Positions 1 through 7,522 are shown, counted from the stretch's first letter. The stretch is DNA of 64,000 nucleotides from Linyphia triangularis (GCA_963978545.1 OZ021732.1:48184059-48248058), one strand, 5' to 3'. Numbers and translations: made by a program. The notes: generated by a model from the sequence alone, not told the origin.

Positions 1-90
1 ACTATTTTGAATATCTTCGAATCTGAATGTAATTATTATACTACTAATAAGAATAATAAGTATAATCGATTGGTAACGGGAAGTTCCCAT

Positions 91-164
91 GGCGCCGTGG
101 CCTAGTTGTTCAAAGCGCCTGTCTAGTAAACAGAAGATCACGAGTTCGAATCTCGTCGGTGCCT
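91..164 (+). tRNA. tRNA-Thr (AGT), class AGT-b
   Basis: Anticodon AGT at 125-127. Defines AGT-b: D arm GCCTAGTTGTTCAAAGC has a C-A mismatch and turns the invariant D-loop GG into GT; the anticodon stem CCTGT/ACAGA has a C-A mismatch at its base. Acceptor (GGCGCCG/CGGTGCC) and T arm (ACGAG/CTCGT) are intact. May be a pseudogene, yet this class occurs 18 times here. Confidence 0.55.
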
Positions 165-341
165 GAATGTCGAAGGAAATTTTTTGATTATATTCTGAAG
201 GTACGTTAACAACCACCGCTTCAATTGCTTGGAACTTAAATGTGTCAAGGGAGCTTGTTAAAGCACTTGTCTAGTAAACAGGCGATCACGAGTTAGAATA
301 TCCTCGGTAAAAGAATGTCGAACAAGAATATTTGCTTATAT

Positions 342-355
342 TTTAAATGTATTTC
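342..355. repeat. Target-site duplication, left copy
   Basis: TTTAAATGTATTTC, identical to 537-550. Uninterrupted units have this sequence once, so it was duplicated on SINE insertion. Confidence 0.88.
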
Positions 356-536
356 GCCGACCAAACGGTATAGTGGTTAGAGTGCTAGCTTCTAGACCGC
401 GAGGTTGCGGGTTCGAGTCCCGTGTTGGCATGGGTGTTTGTAAGTGTATGTTGGCTTGTCTAATGACGAATTTTTCGGCGCATTATAGCCCTCGTGTTGC
501 TGACGGCGCCAGATAATCTGAATACAACCAACCAAC
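356..536 (+). mobile_element. tRNA-derived SINE insertion
   Basis: A 181-bp sequence unlike anything else in the window, inserted into the spacer between psi3 and the TGT gene. The head (356-430) is tRNA-like: six acceptor pairs (GCCGAC with GTTGGC), an A-box-like TATAGTGGTTAGAG and a good B box GGTTCGAGTCC at 410-420. The anticodon loop could be CTTCTAG (Arg-TCT-like), but its stem does not pair, so the parent tRNA is uncertain. The body (431-523) is unrelated to tRNA and the tail is a short (AACC)n-like run, ACAACCAACCAAC. A 14-bp target duplication flanks it. No protein is encoded; mobilisation would depend on a LINE. Confidence 0.85.
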
Positions 537-550
537 TTTAAATGTATTTC
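537..550. repeat. Target-site duplication, right copy
   Basis: TTTAAATGTATTTC directly after the SINE tail, continuing into the normal unit sequence (AAAATTGATGTAATT). Confidence 0.88.
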
Positions 551-632
551 AAAATTGATGTAATTAATTTCTTTTGACCAATATGCATTGAATTTTAATA
601 AGTATACTCGATTGGTAGCGGAAAGTTAACAC

Positions 633-706
633 GGCACCGTGGCTTAGTTGGTTAAAGCACATGTCTTGTAAACAGGAGATCACGAGTTCGAATCTCTTCG
701 GTGCCT
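633..706 (+). tRNA. tRNA-Thr (TGT), mutated
   Basis: Anticodon TGT at 667-669. Two private changes weaken it: CATGT for CCTGT in the anticodon stem and CTCTT for CTCGT in the T stem. It follows the SINE, which may have come first or hitchhiked on a decaying unit. Confidence 0.6.
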
Positions 707-790
707 GAATTTCGAAGGAAATTTTTTGATTATATTCTAAATCTATGTTAACAACTACAGCTCCCTATATTGGAAAATAAATATTTCAAA

Positions 791-864
791 GGAGTCGTGG
801 CTTAGCTGGTTAAAGCGCCTGTCTCGTAAACAGGAGATCACCTGTTCGAAACTCGTTGGTGCCT
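791..864 (+). tRNA. tRNA-Thr (CGT), class CGT-a
   Basis: Anticodon CGT at 825-827. T loop reads TTCGAAA rather than TTCGAAT and the base after the T stem is T, so weaker than the usual copy. Confidence 0.5.
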
Positions 865-1135
865 GAATGTTGAAAGCAGAATTTTGCTGAAATTCTAAAT
901 GTATGCCTAAATAAATTTACTTAAATAAATCTCCTCTTAACTCTACTTTTTAATTATACATACAGCTCCAATTGATTGGCAACTAAAAGTCATCAACTCA
1001 CCATGACTTAGCCGGTTTTAGTGCCTGTCTAGTAAACAGGTGAGGACTATTTTGAATATCTTCGAATCTGAATGTAATTATTATACTACTAATAAGAATA
1101 ATAAGTATAATCGCTTGGTAAGGGGAAGTTCCCAT

Positions 1136-1209
1136 GGCGCCGTGGCTTAGTTGGTCAAAGCGCCTGTCTAGTAAACAGGAGATCACGAGTTCGAATCTCG
1201 TCGGTGCCT
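1136..1209 (+). tRNA. tRNA-Thr (AGT), class AGT-a
   Basis: Reference normal gene. Acceptor GGCGCCG/CGGTGCC (one G-T pair), D stem GCTT/AAGC, anticodon stem CCTGT/ACAGG around CTAGTAA with anticodon AGT at 1170-1172, T arm ACGAG-TTCGAAT-CTCGT, discriminator T. A34 is expected to become inosine in eukaryotes and read ACU and ACC. No intron, no encoded CCA. The body closely resembles animal tRNA-Thr-AGT apart from the T stem. Confidence 0.93.
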
Positions 1210-1293
1210 GAATTTCGAATTAAATTTTTTGATTATATTCTAAATCTATGTTAACAACCACAGCTCCCTATATTAGAAAATAAATATTTCAAA

Positions 1294-1367
1294 GGAGTCG
1301 TGGCTTAGCTGGTTAAAGCGCCTGTCTCGTAAACAGGAGATCACCTGTTCAAATCTCGTCGGTGCCT
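1294..1367 (+). tRNA. tRNA-Thr (CGT), class CGT-a
   Basis: Anticodon CGT at 1328-1330. T loop TTCAAAT, still within the B-box consensus. Sits directly after AGT in a 503-bp unit. Confidence 0.6.
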
Positions 1368-1500
1368 GAATGTTGAAAGCAAAATTTTGCTGAAATTCTG
1401 AATGTATGCCTAAATAAATTTACTAAAATAAATCTCCTCTTAACTCTACTTTTTAATTATACATACAGCTCCAATTGATTGGCAACTAAAAGTCATCAAC

Positions 1501-1572
1501 TCACCATGGCTTAGCCGGTTTTAGTGCCTGTCTAGTAAACAGGTGAGGACTATTTTGAATATCTTCGAATCT
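1501..1572 (+). pseudogene. psi1: tRNA-Thr(AGT) relic at the unit start (representative)
   Basis: Starts TCACCATGGCTTAGCCGG, an intact A-box region, then a perfect anticodon arm with loop CTAGTAA (AGT). After the anticodon arm there are about 10 extra bases and only a TTCGAATCT remnant of the T loop; the T stem and acceptor are gone. One copy begins each unit, at 998, 1501, 2351, 3201, 3903, 4406, 5256, 5958, 6461, 7311, 8161, 8664, 9514, 10017, 10867, 11717, 12220, 13070, 13573, 14423, 15125, 15628, 16835, 17338, 18188, 19039, 19564, 20413, 21273, 21776, 22136, 23343, 23846, 24696, 25546, 25906, 27113, 27616, 28466, 29316, 29819, 31025, 31528, 32378, 33228, 33588, 34448, 34951, 36505, 37355, 37715, 38922, 39425, 40275, 41482, 41985, 42835, 43201, 44408, 44774, 45624, 46127, 46977, 47502, 48351, 49211, 50071, 50574, 51099, 51948, 52451, 53301, 54150, 54653, 55503, 56353, 57032, 57881, 58741, 59244, 60116, 60966, 61815, 62318 and 63168. 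Unlikely to make a tRNA. Confidence 0.82.
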
Positions 1573-1608
1573 GAATGTAATTATTATACTACTTATAAGA
1601 ATAATAAG

Positions 1609-1638
1609 TATAATCGATTGGTAACGGGAAGTTTCCAT
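1609..1638 (+). promoter_or_regulatory. Upstream element of AGT genes: TATA-like at -30 and GGGAAGTTCCC (representative)
   Basis: TATAAT lies 30 to 25 bases before the first tRNA base, and the inverted repeat GGGAA-G-TTCCC (GGGAAGTTTCC in this copy) ends 3 bases before it. TGT genes keep TATACT at the same -30 position with GGAAAGTTCCC or GGAAAGTTAAC. Conservation of position suggests a pol III upstream or start-site element; this is inference. Confidence 0.5.
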
Positions 1639-1712
1639 GGCACCGTGGCTTAGTTGGTCAAAGCGCCTGTCTAGTAAACAGGAGATCACGAGTTCGAATC
1701 TCGTCGGTGCCT
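1639..1712 (+). tRNA. tRNA-Thr (AGT), class AGT-a
   Basis: Anticodon at 1673-1675. GGCACCG start gives seven Watson-Crick acceptor pairs, replacing the G-T pair of the reference. Confidence 0.93.
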
Positions 1713-1727
1713 GAATGTCGAAGGAAA

Positions 1728-1733
1728 TTTTTT
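1728..1733 (+). terminator. Pol III T6 terminator of AGT genes (representative)
   Basis: TTTTTT 16 to 21 bases after the tRNA end. The same T6 run follows nearly every AGT and TGT gene at the same spacing; a few copies have T7 after a base change. Confidence 0.75.
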
Positions 1734-1793
1734 GATTATATTCTGAAGGTACGTTAACAACCACCGCTTCAATTGCTTGGAACTTAAATGTGT

Positions 1794-1859
1794 CAAGGGA
1801 GCTGGTTAAAGCACTTGTCTAGTAAACATGCGATCACGAGTTAGAATATGGCCTGTAAA
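1794..1859 (+). pseudogene. psi3: tRNA-Thr(AGT) relic between AGT and TGT genes (representative)
   Basis: GAGCTGGTTAAAGCACTTG then CTAGTAA and ACAGG: D-loop side and anticodon arm are kept, but the 5' acceptor and first half of the D arm are missing, the T loop is GTTAGAATATC and the 3' acceptor is replaced by GTAAAAG. Copies lie about 293 bases after the unit starts at 1 (partial unit), 1501, 2351, 4406, 6461, 7311, 8664, 10017, 10867, 12220, 13573, 15628, 17338, 18188, 19564, 22136, 23846, 24696, 25906, 27616, 28466, 29819, 31528, 32378, 34951, 36505, 37715, 39425, 40275, 41985, 43201, 44774, 46127, 47502, 51099, 52451, 53301, 54653, 55503, 56353, 57032, 59244, 60116, 60966, 62318 and 63168, with one more near 35950. 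No B box, so probably not transcribed on its own. Confidence 0.82.
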
Positions 1860-1985
1860 AGAATGTCGAACAAGAATATTTGCTTACATTTTAAATGTAT
1901 TTTAAAATTGATGTAATTAATCTCTTTTGACCAATATGCATTGAATTTTAATAAGTATACTCGATTGGTAGCGGAAAGTTCCCAT

Positions 1986-2059
1986 GGCACCGTGGTTAAG
2001 TTGGTTAAAGGACCTGTCTTGTAAACAGGAGATCACGAGTTCGAATCTCGTCGGTGCCT
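1986..2059 (+). tRNA. tRNA-Thr (TGT), class TGT-b
   Basis: Anticodon TGT at 2020-2022. Defines TGT-b: GGTTAAGTTGGTTAAAGGAC replaces GGCTTAGTTGGTTAAAGCAC, so the D stem pairs poorly, although the A-box consensus TGGTTAAGTTGG still holds. Acceptor, anticodon and T arms are perfect. Confidence 0.72.
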
Positions 2060-2143
2060 GAATTTCGAATTAAATTTTTTGATTATATTCTAAATCTATG
2101 TTAACAACCACAGCTCCCTATATTGGAAAATAAATATTTCAAA

Positions 2144-2217
2144 GGAGTCGTGGCTTAGCTGGTTAAAGCGCCTGTCTCGTAAACAGGAGATCACCTGTTC
2201 GAATCTCGTCGGTGCCT
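2144..2217 (+). tRNA. tRNA-Thr (CGT), class CGT-a
   Basis: Reference CGT gene; anticodon at 2178-2180 in loop CTCGTAA, reading ACG. D and anticodon arms are perfect and A and B boxes intact. Acceptor GGAGTCG/CGGTGCC has an A-G mismatch and two G-T pairs, and T stem ACCTG/CTCGT has two mismatches, so stability is in doubt. Confidence 0.62.
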
Positions 2218-2227
2218 GAATGTTGAA

Positions 2228-2241
2228 AGCAAAATTTTGCT
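2228..2241 (+). terminator. T4 terminator inside 14-bp palindrome after CGT genes (representative)
   Basis: AGCAAAATTTTGCT is a perfect 14-bp palindrome; its TTTT starts 18 bases after the CGT tRNA end. A T5 run (CTACTTTTTAATT) about 60 bases later could back it up. Several copies have AGCAGAATTTTGCT, which breaks the palindrome but keeps T4. Confidence 0.6.
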
Positions 2242-2488
2242 GAAATTCTGAATGTATGCCTAAATAAATTTACTAAAATAAATCTCCTCTTAACTCTACT
2301 TTTTAATTATACAAACAGCTCCAATTGATTGGCAACTAAAAGTCATCAACTCACCATTGCTTAGCCGGTTTTAGTGCCTGTCTAGTAAACAGGTGAGGAC
2401 TATTTTGAATATTTTTGAATCTGAATGTAATTATTATACTACTAATAAGAATAATAAGTATAATCGATTGGTAACGGGAAGTTCCCAT

Positions 2489-2562
2489 GGCGCCGTGGCT
2501 TAGTTGGTCAAAGCGCCTGTCTAGTAAACAGGAGATCACGAGTTCGAATCTCGTCGGTGCCT
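2489..2562 (+). tRNA. tRNA-Thr (AGT), class AGT-a
   Basis: Anticodon at 2523-2525; identical to the 1136 gene, in a unit whose psi1 starts TCACCATTGC. Confidence 0.93.
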
Positions 2563-2835
2563 GAATGTCGAAGGAAATTTTTTGATTATATTCTGAAGGT
2601 CCGTTAACAACCACCGCTTCAATTGCTTGGAACTTAAATGTGTCAAGGGAGCTGGTTAAAGCACTTGTCTAGTAAACAGGCGATCACGAGTTAGAATATC
2701 GTCGGTAAAAGAATGTCGAACAAGAATATTTGCTTACATTTTAAATGTATTTCAAAATTGATGTAATTTATCTCTTTTGACCAATATGCATTGAATTTTA
2801 ATAAGTATACTCGATTGGTAGCGGAAAGTTCCCAC

Positions 2836-2909
2836 GGCACCGTGGCTTAGTTGGTTAAAGCACCTGTCTTGTAAACAGGAGATCACGAGTTCGAATCTCG
2901 TCGGTGCCT
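2836..2909 (+). tRNA. tRNA-Thr (TGT), class TGT-a
   Basis: Reference TGT gene; anticodon at 2870-2872 in loop CTTGTAA, reading ACA and by wobble ACG. Acceptor GGCACCG/CGGTGCC is fully paired, D stem GCTT/AAGC, anticodon stem CCTGT/ACAGG, T stem ACGAG/CTCGT. Preceded by GGAAAGTTCCCAC and followed by a T6 run. Confidence 0.93.
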
Positions 2910-2993
2910 GAATTTCGATGGAAATTTTTTGATTATATTCTAAATCTGTGTTAATAACCACAGCTCCCTATATTGGAAAATAAATATTTCATA

Positions 2994-3067
2994 GGAGTCT
3001 TGGCTTAGCTGGTTAAAGCGACTGTCTCGTAAAGAGGAAATCACCTGTTCGAATTTCGTCGGTGCCT
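2994..3067 (+). tRNA. tRNA-Thr (CGT), class CGT-b, possible pseudogene
   Basis: Anticodon at 3028-3030. Defines CGT-b: anticodon stem ACTGT/AGAGG has two mismatches, and GTCTTGG replaces GTCGTGG at the acceptor/D junction. Confidence 0.42.
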
Positions 3068-3338
3068 GAATGTTGAAAGCAAAATTTTGCTGAAATTCTG
3101 AATGTATGCCTAAATAAATTTACTAAAATAAATCTCCTCTTAACTCTACTTTTTAATTATACATACAGCTCCAATTGATTAACAACTAAAAGTCATCAAC
3201 TCACCATGGCTTAGCCGGTTTTAGTGCCTGTCTAGTAAACAGGTGAGGACTATTTTGAATATCTTCGAATCTGAATGTAATTATTATACTACTAATAAGA
3301 ATAATAAGTATAATCGATTGGTAACGGGAAGTTCCCAT

Positions 3339-3412
3339 GGCGCCGTGGCCTAGTTGTTCAAAGCACTTGTCTAGTAAACAGGCGATCACGAGTTAGAATA
3401 TCGTCGGTAAAA
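3339..3412 (+). pseudogene. AGT/psi3 hybrid pseudogene
   Basis: The 5' half is an AGT-b gene and the 3' half is psi3 (CACTTG stem, GTTAGAATATC, no 3' acceptor). Removing 148 bp between the two elements gives this 702-bp unit. Confidence 0.85.
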
Positions 3413-3537
3413 GAATGTCGAACAAGAATATTTGCTTACATTTTAAATGTATTTCAAAATTGATGTAATTTATCTCTTTTGACCAATATGCATTGAATTT
3501 TAATAAGTATACTCGATTGGTAGCGGAAAGTTCCCAC

Positions 3538-3611
3538 GGCACCGTGGCTTAGTTGGTTAAAGCACCTGTCTTGTAAACAGGAGATCACGAGTTCGAATCT
3601 CGTCGGTGCCT
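3538..3611 (+). tRNA. tRNA-Thr (TGT), class TGT-a
   Basis: Anticodon at 3572-3574; intact, follows an AGT/psi3 hybrid. Confidence 0.92.
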
Positions 3612-3695
3612 GAATTTCGAAGGAAATTTTTTGATTATATTCTAAATCTATGTTAACAACTACAGCTCCCTATATTGGAAAATAAATATTTCAAA

Positions 3696-3769
3696 GGAGT
3701 CGTGGCTTAGCTGGTTAAAGCGCCTGTCTCGTAAACAGGAGATCACCTGTTCGAATCTCGTTGGTGCCT
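3696..3769 (+). tRNA. tRNA-Thr (CGT), class CGT-a
   Basis: Anticodon at 3730-3732. CGTTGG at the T/acceptor junction turns G7-C66 into G-T. Confidence 0.58.
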
Positions 3770-4040
3770 GAATGTTGAAAGCAGAATTTTGCTGAAATTC
3801 TAAATGTATGCCTAAATAAATTTACTTAAATAAATCTCCTCTTAACTCTACTTTTTAATTATACATACAGCTCCAATTGATTGGCAACTAAAAGTCATCA
3901 ACTCACCATGACTTAGCCGGTTTTAGTGCCTGTCTAGTAAACAGGTGAGGACTATTTTGAATATCTTCGAATCTGAATGTAATTATTATACTACTAATAA
4001 GAATAATAAGTATAATCGATTGGTAACGGGAAGTTCCCAT

Positions 4041-4114
4041 GGCGCCGTGGCTTAGTTGGTCAAAGCGCCTGTCTAGTAAACAGGAGATCACGAGTTCGAA
4101 TCTCGTCGGTGCCT
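4041..4114 (+). tRNA. tRNA-Thr (AGT), class AGT-a
   Basis: Anticodon at 4075-4077; intact, 503-bp unit. Confidence 0.92.
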
Positions 4115-4198
4115 GAATTTCGAATTAAATTTTTTGATTATATTCTAAATCTATGTTAACAACCACAGCTCCCTATATTAGAAAATAAATATTTCAAA

Positions 4199-4272
4199 GG
4201 AGTCGTGGCTTAGCTGGTTAAAGCGCCTGTCTCGTAAACAGGAGATCATCTGTTCAAATCTCGTCGGTGCCT
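4199..4272 (+). tRNA. tRNA-Thr (CGT), class CGT-a
   Basis: Anticodon at 4233-4235. T stem ATCTG adds a third mismatch; T loop TTCAAAT. Confidence 0.5.
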
Positions 4273-4543
4273 GAATGTTGAAAGCAAAATTTTGCTGAAA
4301 TTCTGAATGTATGCCTAAATAAATTTACTAAAATAAATCTCCTCTTAACTCTACTTTTTAATTATACATACAGCTCCAATTGATTGGCAACTAAAAGTCA
4401 TCAACTCACCATGGCTTAGCCGGTTTTAGTGCCTGTCTAGTAAACAGGTGAGGACTATTTTGAATATTTTTGAATCTGAATGTAATTATTATACTACTAA
4501 TAAGAATAATAAGTATAATCGATTGGTAACGGGAAGTTCCCAT

Positions 4544-4617
4544 GGCGCCGTGGCTTAATTGGTCAAAGCGCTTGTCTAGTAAACAGGAGATCACGAGTTT
4601 GAATCTCGTCGGTGCCT
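4544..4617 (+). tRNA. tRNA-Thr (AGT), mutated
   Basis: Anticodon at 4578-4580. D loop AATTGG, stem CTTGT/ACAGG with a G-T pair, and T loop TTTGAAT, which damages the B box. Confidence 0.7.
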
Positions 4618-4890
4618 GAATGTCGAAGGAAATTTTTTGATTATATTCTGAAGGTCCGTTAACAACCACCGCTTCAATTGCTTGGAACTTAAATGTGTCA
4701 AGGGAGCTGGTTAAAGCACTTGTCTAGTAAACAGGCGATCACGAGTTAGAATATCGTCGGTAAAAGAATGTCGAACAAGAATATTTGCTTACATTTTAAA
4801 TGTATTTCAAAATTGATGTAATTTATCTCTTTTGACCAATATGCATTGAATTTTAATAAGTATACTCGATTGGTAGCGGAAAGTTCCCAC

Positions 4891-4964
4891 GGCACCGTGG
4901 CTTAGTTGGTTAAAGCACCTGTCTTGTAAACAGGAGATCACGAGTTCGAATCTCGTCGGTGCCT
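4891..4964 (+). tRNA. tRNA-Thr (TGT), class TGT-a
   Basis: Anticodon at 4925-4927; intact. Confidence 0.92.
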
Positions 4965-5048
4965 GAATTTCGATGGAAATTTTTTGATTATATTCTAAAT
5001 CTGTGTTAATAACCACAGCTCCCTATATTGGAAAATAAATATTTCATA

Positions 5049-5122
5049 GGAGTCTTGGCTTAGCTGGTTAAAGCGACTGTCTCGTAAAGAGGAAATCACC
5101 TGTTCGAATTTCGTCGGTGCCT
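5049..5122 (+). tRNA. tRNA-Thr (CGT), class CGT-b, possible pseudogene
   Basis: Anticodon at 5083-5085; ACTGT/AGAGG anticodon stem. Confidence 0.42.
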
Positions 5123-5393
5123 GAATGTTGAAAGCAAAATTTTGCTGAAATTCTGAATGTATGCCTAAATAAATTTACTAAAATAAATCTCCTCTTAACT
5201 CTACTTTTTAATTATACATACAGCTCCAATTGATTAACAACTAAAAGTCATCAACTCACCATGGCTTAGCCGGTTTTAGTGCCTGTCTAGTAAACAGGTG
5301 AGGACTATTTTGAATATCTTCGAATCTGAATGTAATTATTATACTACTAATAAGAATAATAAGTATAATCGATTGGTAACGGGAAGTTCCCAT

Positions 5394-5467
5394 GGCGCCG
5401 TGGCCTAGTTGTTCAAAGCACTTGTCTAGTAAACAGGCGATCACGAGTTAGAATATCGTCGGTAAAA
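5394..5467 (+). pseudogene. AGT/psi3 hybrid pseudogene
   Basis: Same junction as 3339, carried by the second 2055-bp repeat. Confidence 0.85.
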
Positions 5468-5592
5468 GAATGTCGAACAAGAATATTTGCTTACATTTTA
5501 AATGTATTTCAAAATTGATGTAATTTATCTCTTTTGACCAATATGCATTGAATTTTAATAAGTATACTCGATTGGTAGCGGAAAGTTCCCAC

Positions 5593-5666
5593 GGCACCGT
5601 GGCTTAGTTGGTTAAAGCACCTGTCTTGTAAACAGGAGATCACGAGTTCGAATCTCGTCGGTGCCT
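5593..5666 (+). tRNA. tRNA-Thr (TGT), class TGT-a
   Basis: Anticodon at 5627-5629; intact, 702-bp unit. Confidence 0.92.
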
Positions 5667-5750
5667 GAATTTCGAAGGAAATTTTTTGATTATATTCTAA
5701 ATCTATGTTAACAACTACAGCTCCCTATATTGGAAAATAAATATTTCAAA

Positions 5751-5824
5751 GGAGTCGTGGCTTAGCTGGTTAAAGCGCCTGTCTCGTAAACAGGAGATCA
5801 CCTGTTCGAATCTCGTTGGTGCCT
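5751..5824 (+). tRNA. tRNA-Thr (CGT), class CGT-a
   Basis: Anticodon at 5785-5787; CGTTGG junction as in 3696. Confidence 0.58.
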
Positions 5825-6095
5825 GAATGTTGAAAGCAGAATTTTGCTGAAATTCTAAATGTATGCCTAAATAAATTTACTTAAATAAATCTCCTCTTAA
5901 CTCTACTTTTTAATTATACATACAGCTCCAATTGATTGGCAACTAAAAGTCATCAACTCACCATGACTTAGCCGGTTTTAGTGCCTGTCTAGTAAACAGG
6001 TGAGGACTATTTTGAATATCTTCGAATCTGAATGTAATTATTATACTACTAATAAGAATAATAAGTATAATCGATTGGTAACGGGAAGTTCCCAT

Positions 6096-6169
6096 GGCGC
6101 CGTGGCTTAGTTGGTCAAAGCGCCTGTCTAGTAAACAGGAGATCACGAGTTCGAATCTCGTCGGTGCCT
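6096..6169 (+). tRNA. tRNA-Thr (AGT), class AGT-a
   Basis: Anticodon at 6130-6132; intact. Confidence 0.92.
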
Positions 6170-6253
6170 GAATTTCGAATTAAATTTTTTGATTATATTC
6201 TAAATCTATGTTAACAACCACAGCTCCCTATATTAGAAAATAAATATTTCAAA

Positions 6254-6327
6254 GGAGTCGTGGCTTAGCTGGTTAAAGCGCCTGTCTCGTAAACAGGAGA
6301 TCATCTGTTCAAATCTCGTCGGTGCCT
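6254..6327 (+). tRNA. tRNA-Thr (CGT), class CGT-a
   Basis: Anticodon at 6288-6290; ATCTG T stem as in 4199. Confidence 0.5.
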
Positions 6328-6598
6328 GAATGTTGAAAGCAAAATTTTGCTGAAATTCTGAATGTATGCCTAAATAAATTTACTAAAATAAATCTCCTCT
6401 TAACTCTACTTTTTAATTATACATACAGCTCCAATTGATTGGCAACTAAAAGTCATCAACTCACCATGGCTTAGCCGGTTTTAGTGCCTGTCTAGTAAAC
6501 AGGTGAGGACTATTTTGAATATTTTTGAATCTGAATGTAATTATTATACTACTAATAAGAATAATAAGTATAATCGATTGGTAACGGGAAGTTCCCAT

Positions 6599-6672
6599 GG
6601 CGCCGTGGCTTAGTTGGTCAAAGCGCTTGTCTAGTAAACAGGAGATCACGAGTTCGAATCTCGTCGGTGCCT
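6599..6672 (+). tRNA. tRNA-Thr (AGT), class AGT-a
   Basis: Anticodon at 6633-6635; CTTGT/ACAGG stem with one G-T pair, otherwise intact. Confidence 0.88.
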
Positions 6673-6945
6673 GAATGTCGAAGGAAATTTTTTGATTATA
6701 TTCTGAAGGTCCGTTAACAACCACCGCTTCAATTGCTTGGAACTTAAATGTGTCAAGGGAGCTGGTTAAAGCACTTGTCTAGTAAACAGGCGATCACGAG
6801 TTAGAATATCGTCGGTAAAAGAATGTCGAACAAGAATATTTGCTTACATTTTAAATGTATTTCAAAATTGATGTAATTTATCTCTTTTGACCAATATGCA
6901 TTGAATTTTAATAAGTATACTCGATTGGTAGCGGAAAGTTCCCAC

Positions 6946-7019
6946 GGCACCGTGGCTTAGTTGGTTAAAGCACCTGTCTTGTAAACAGGAGATCACGAGT
7001 TCGAATCTCGTCGGTGCCT
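6946..7019 (+). tRNA. tRNA-Thr (TGT), class TGT-a
   Basis: Anticodon at 6980-6982; intact. Confidence 0.92.
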
Positions 7020-7103
7020 GAATTTCGATGGAAATTTTTTGATTATATTCTAAATCTGTGTTAATAACCACAGCTCCCTATATTGGAAAATAAATATTTC
7101 ATA

Positions 7104-7177
7104 GGAGTCTTGACTTAGCTGGTTAAAGCGACTGTCTCGTAAAGAGGAAATCACCTGTTCGAATTTCGTCGGTGCCT
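7104..7177 (+). tRNA. tRNA-Thr (CGT), class CGT-b, possible pseudogene
   Basis: Anticodon at 7138-7140. Also G10 to A (TGACTTAGC), breaking the A box. Confidence 0.38.
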
Positions 7178-7448
7178 GAATGTTGAAAGCAAAATTTTGC
7201 TGAAATTCTGAATGTATGCCTAAATAAATTTACTAAAATAAATCTCCTCTTAACTCTACTTTTTAATTATACATACAGCTCCAATTGATTGGCAACTAAA
7301 AGTCATCAACTCACCATGGCTTAGCCGGTTTTAGTGCCTGTCTAGTAAACAGGTGAGGACTATTTTGAATATCTTCGAATCTGAATGTAATTATTATACT
7401 ACTAATAAGAATAATAAGTATAATCGATTGGTAACGGGAAGTTCCCAT

Positions 7449-7522
7449 GGCGCCGTGGCCTAGTTGTTCAAAGCGCCTGTCTAGTAAACAGAAGATCACG
7501 AGTTCGAATCTCGTCGGTGCCT
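7449..7522 (+). tRNA. tRNA-Thr (AGT), class AGT-b
   Basis: Anticodon at 7483-7485; same as the gene at 91. Confidence 0.55.

Larger units (their letters stand above)
998..1500 (+). repeat. Reference 503-bp short unit
   Basis: Lacks psi3 and the TGT gene. The AGT gene is followed directly by the flank that normally follows TGT (GAATTTCGAATTAAA...). The missing 347 bp equal the distance from the AGT gene to the TGT gene (485 minus 138), so the unit is the product of recombination inside the two tRNA genes. Confidence 0.88.
1501..2350 (+). repeat. Reference 850-bp five-element unit
   Basis: A complete unit: psi1 1501-1572, AGT gene 1639-1712, psi3 about 1794-1859, TGT gene 1986-2059, CGT gene 2144-2217, then a 133-bp spacer to the next unit. 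All five elements carry related upstream sequence (an AATTG-TTGG-A-ACT-AAA type motif), so the unit itself looks like five diverged copies of a roughly 170-bp ancestral tRNA monomer. Confidence 0.9.
3201..5255 (+). repeat. Higher-order repeat, 2055 bp, copy 1
   Basis: Composed of units of 702, 503 and 850 bp. Near-identical by eye to 5256-7310, down to private variants such as CAATTGATTAACAAC before the unit start and the AGT/psi3 hybrid. Confidence 0.88.
5256..7310 (+). repeat. Higher-order repeat, 2055 bp, copy 2
   Basis: Second copy of the 702+503+850 block. It differs from copy 1 at only a few bases, for example TGACTTAGC for TGGCTTAGC in its last CGT gene. Confidence 0.88.

Noticed and set aside
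356..430. A functional tRNA-Arg (TCT) gene
   Set aside because: The acceptor and T arms pair, but the anticodon stem around CTTCTAG does not, and the sequence continues into a SINE body and tail flanked by a target duplication.
1501..1764. Minus-strand 87-codon open frame (and its many relatives through the window)
   Set aside because: It is the reverse complement of psi1, spacer and the AGT tRNA gene. Its boundaries follow the repeat period, and neighbouring copies lose or gain start and stop freely, so there is no sign of protein selection.
1794..1859. Functional tRNA gene at psi3
   Set aside because: The 5' acceptor and part of the D arm are absent, the T loop is GTTAGAATATC and there is no 3' acceptor strand.
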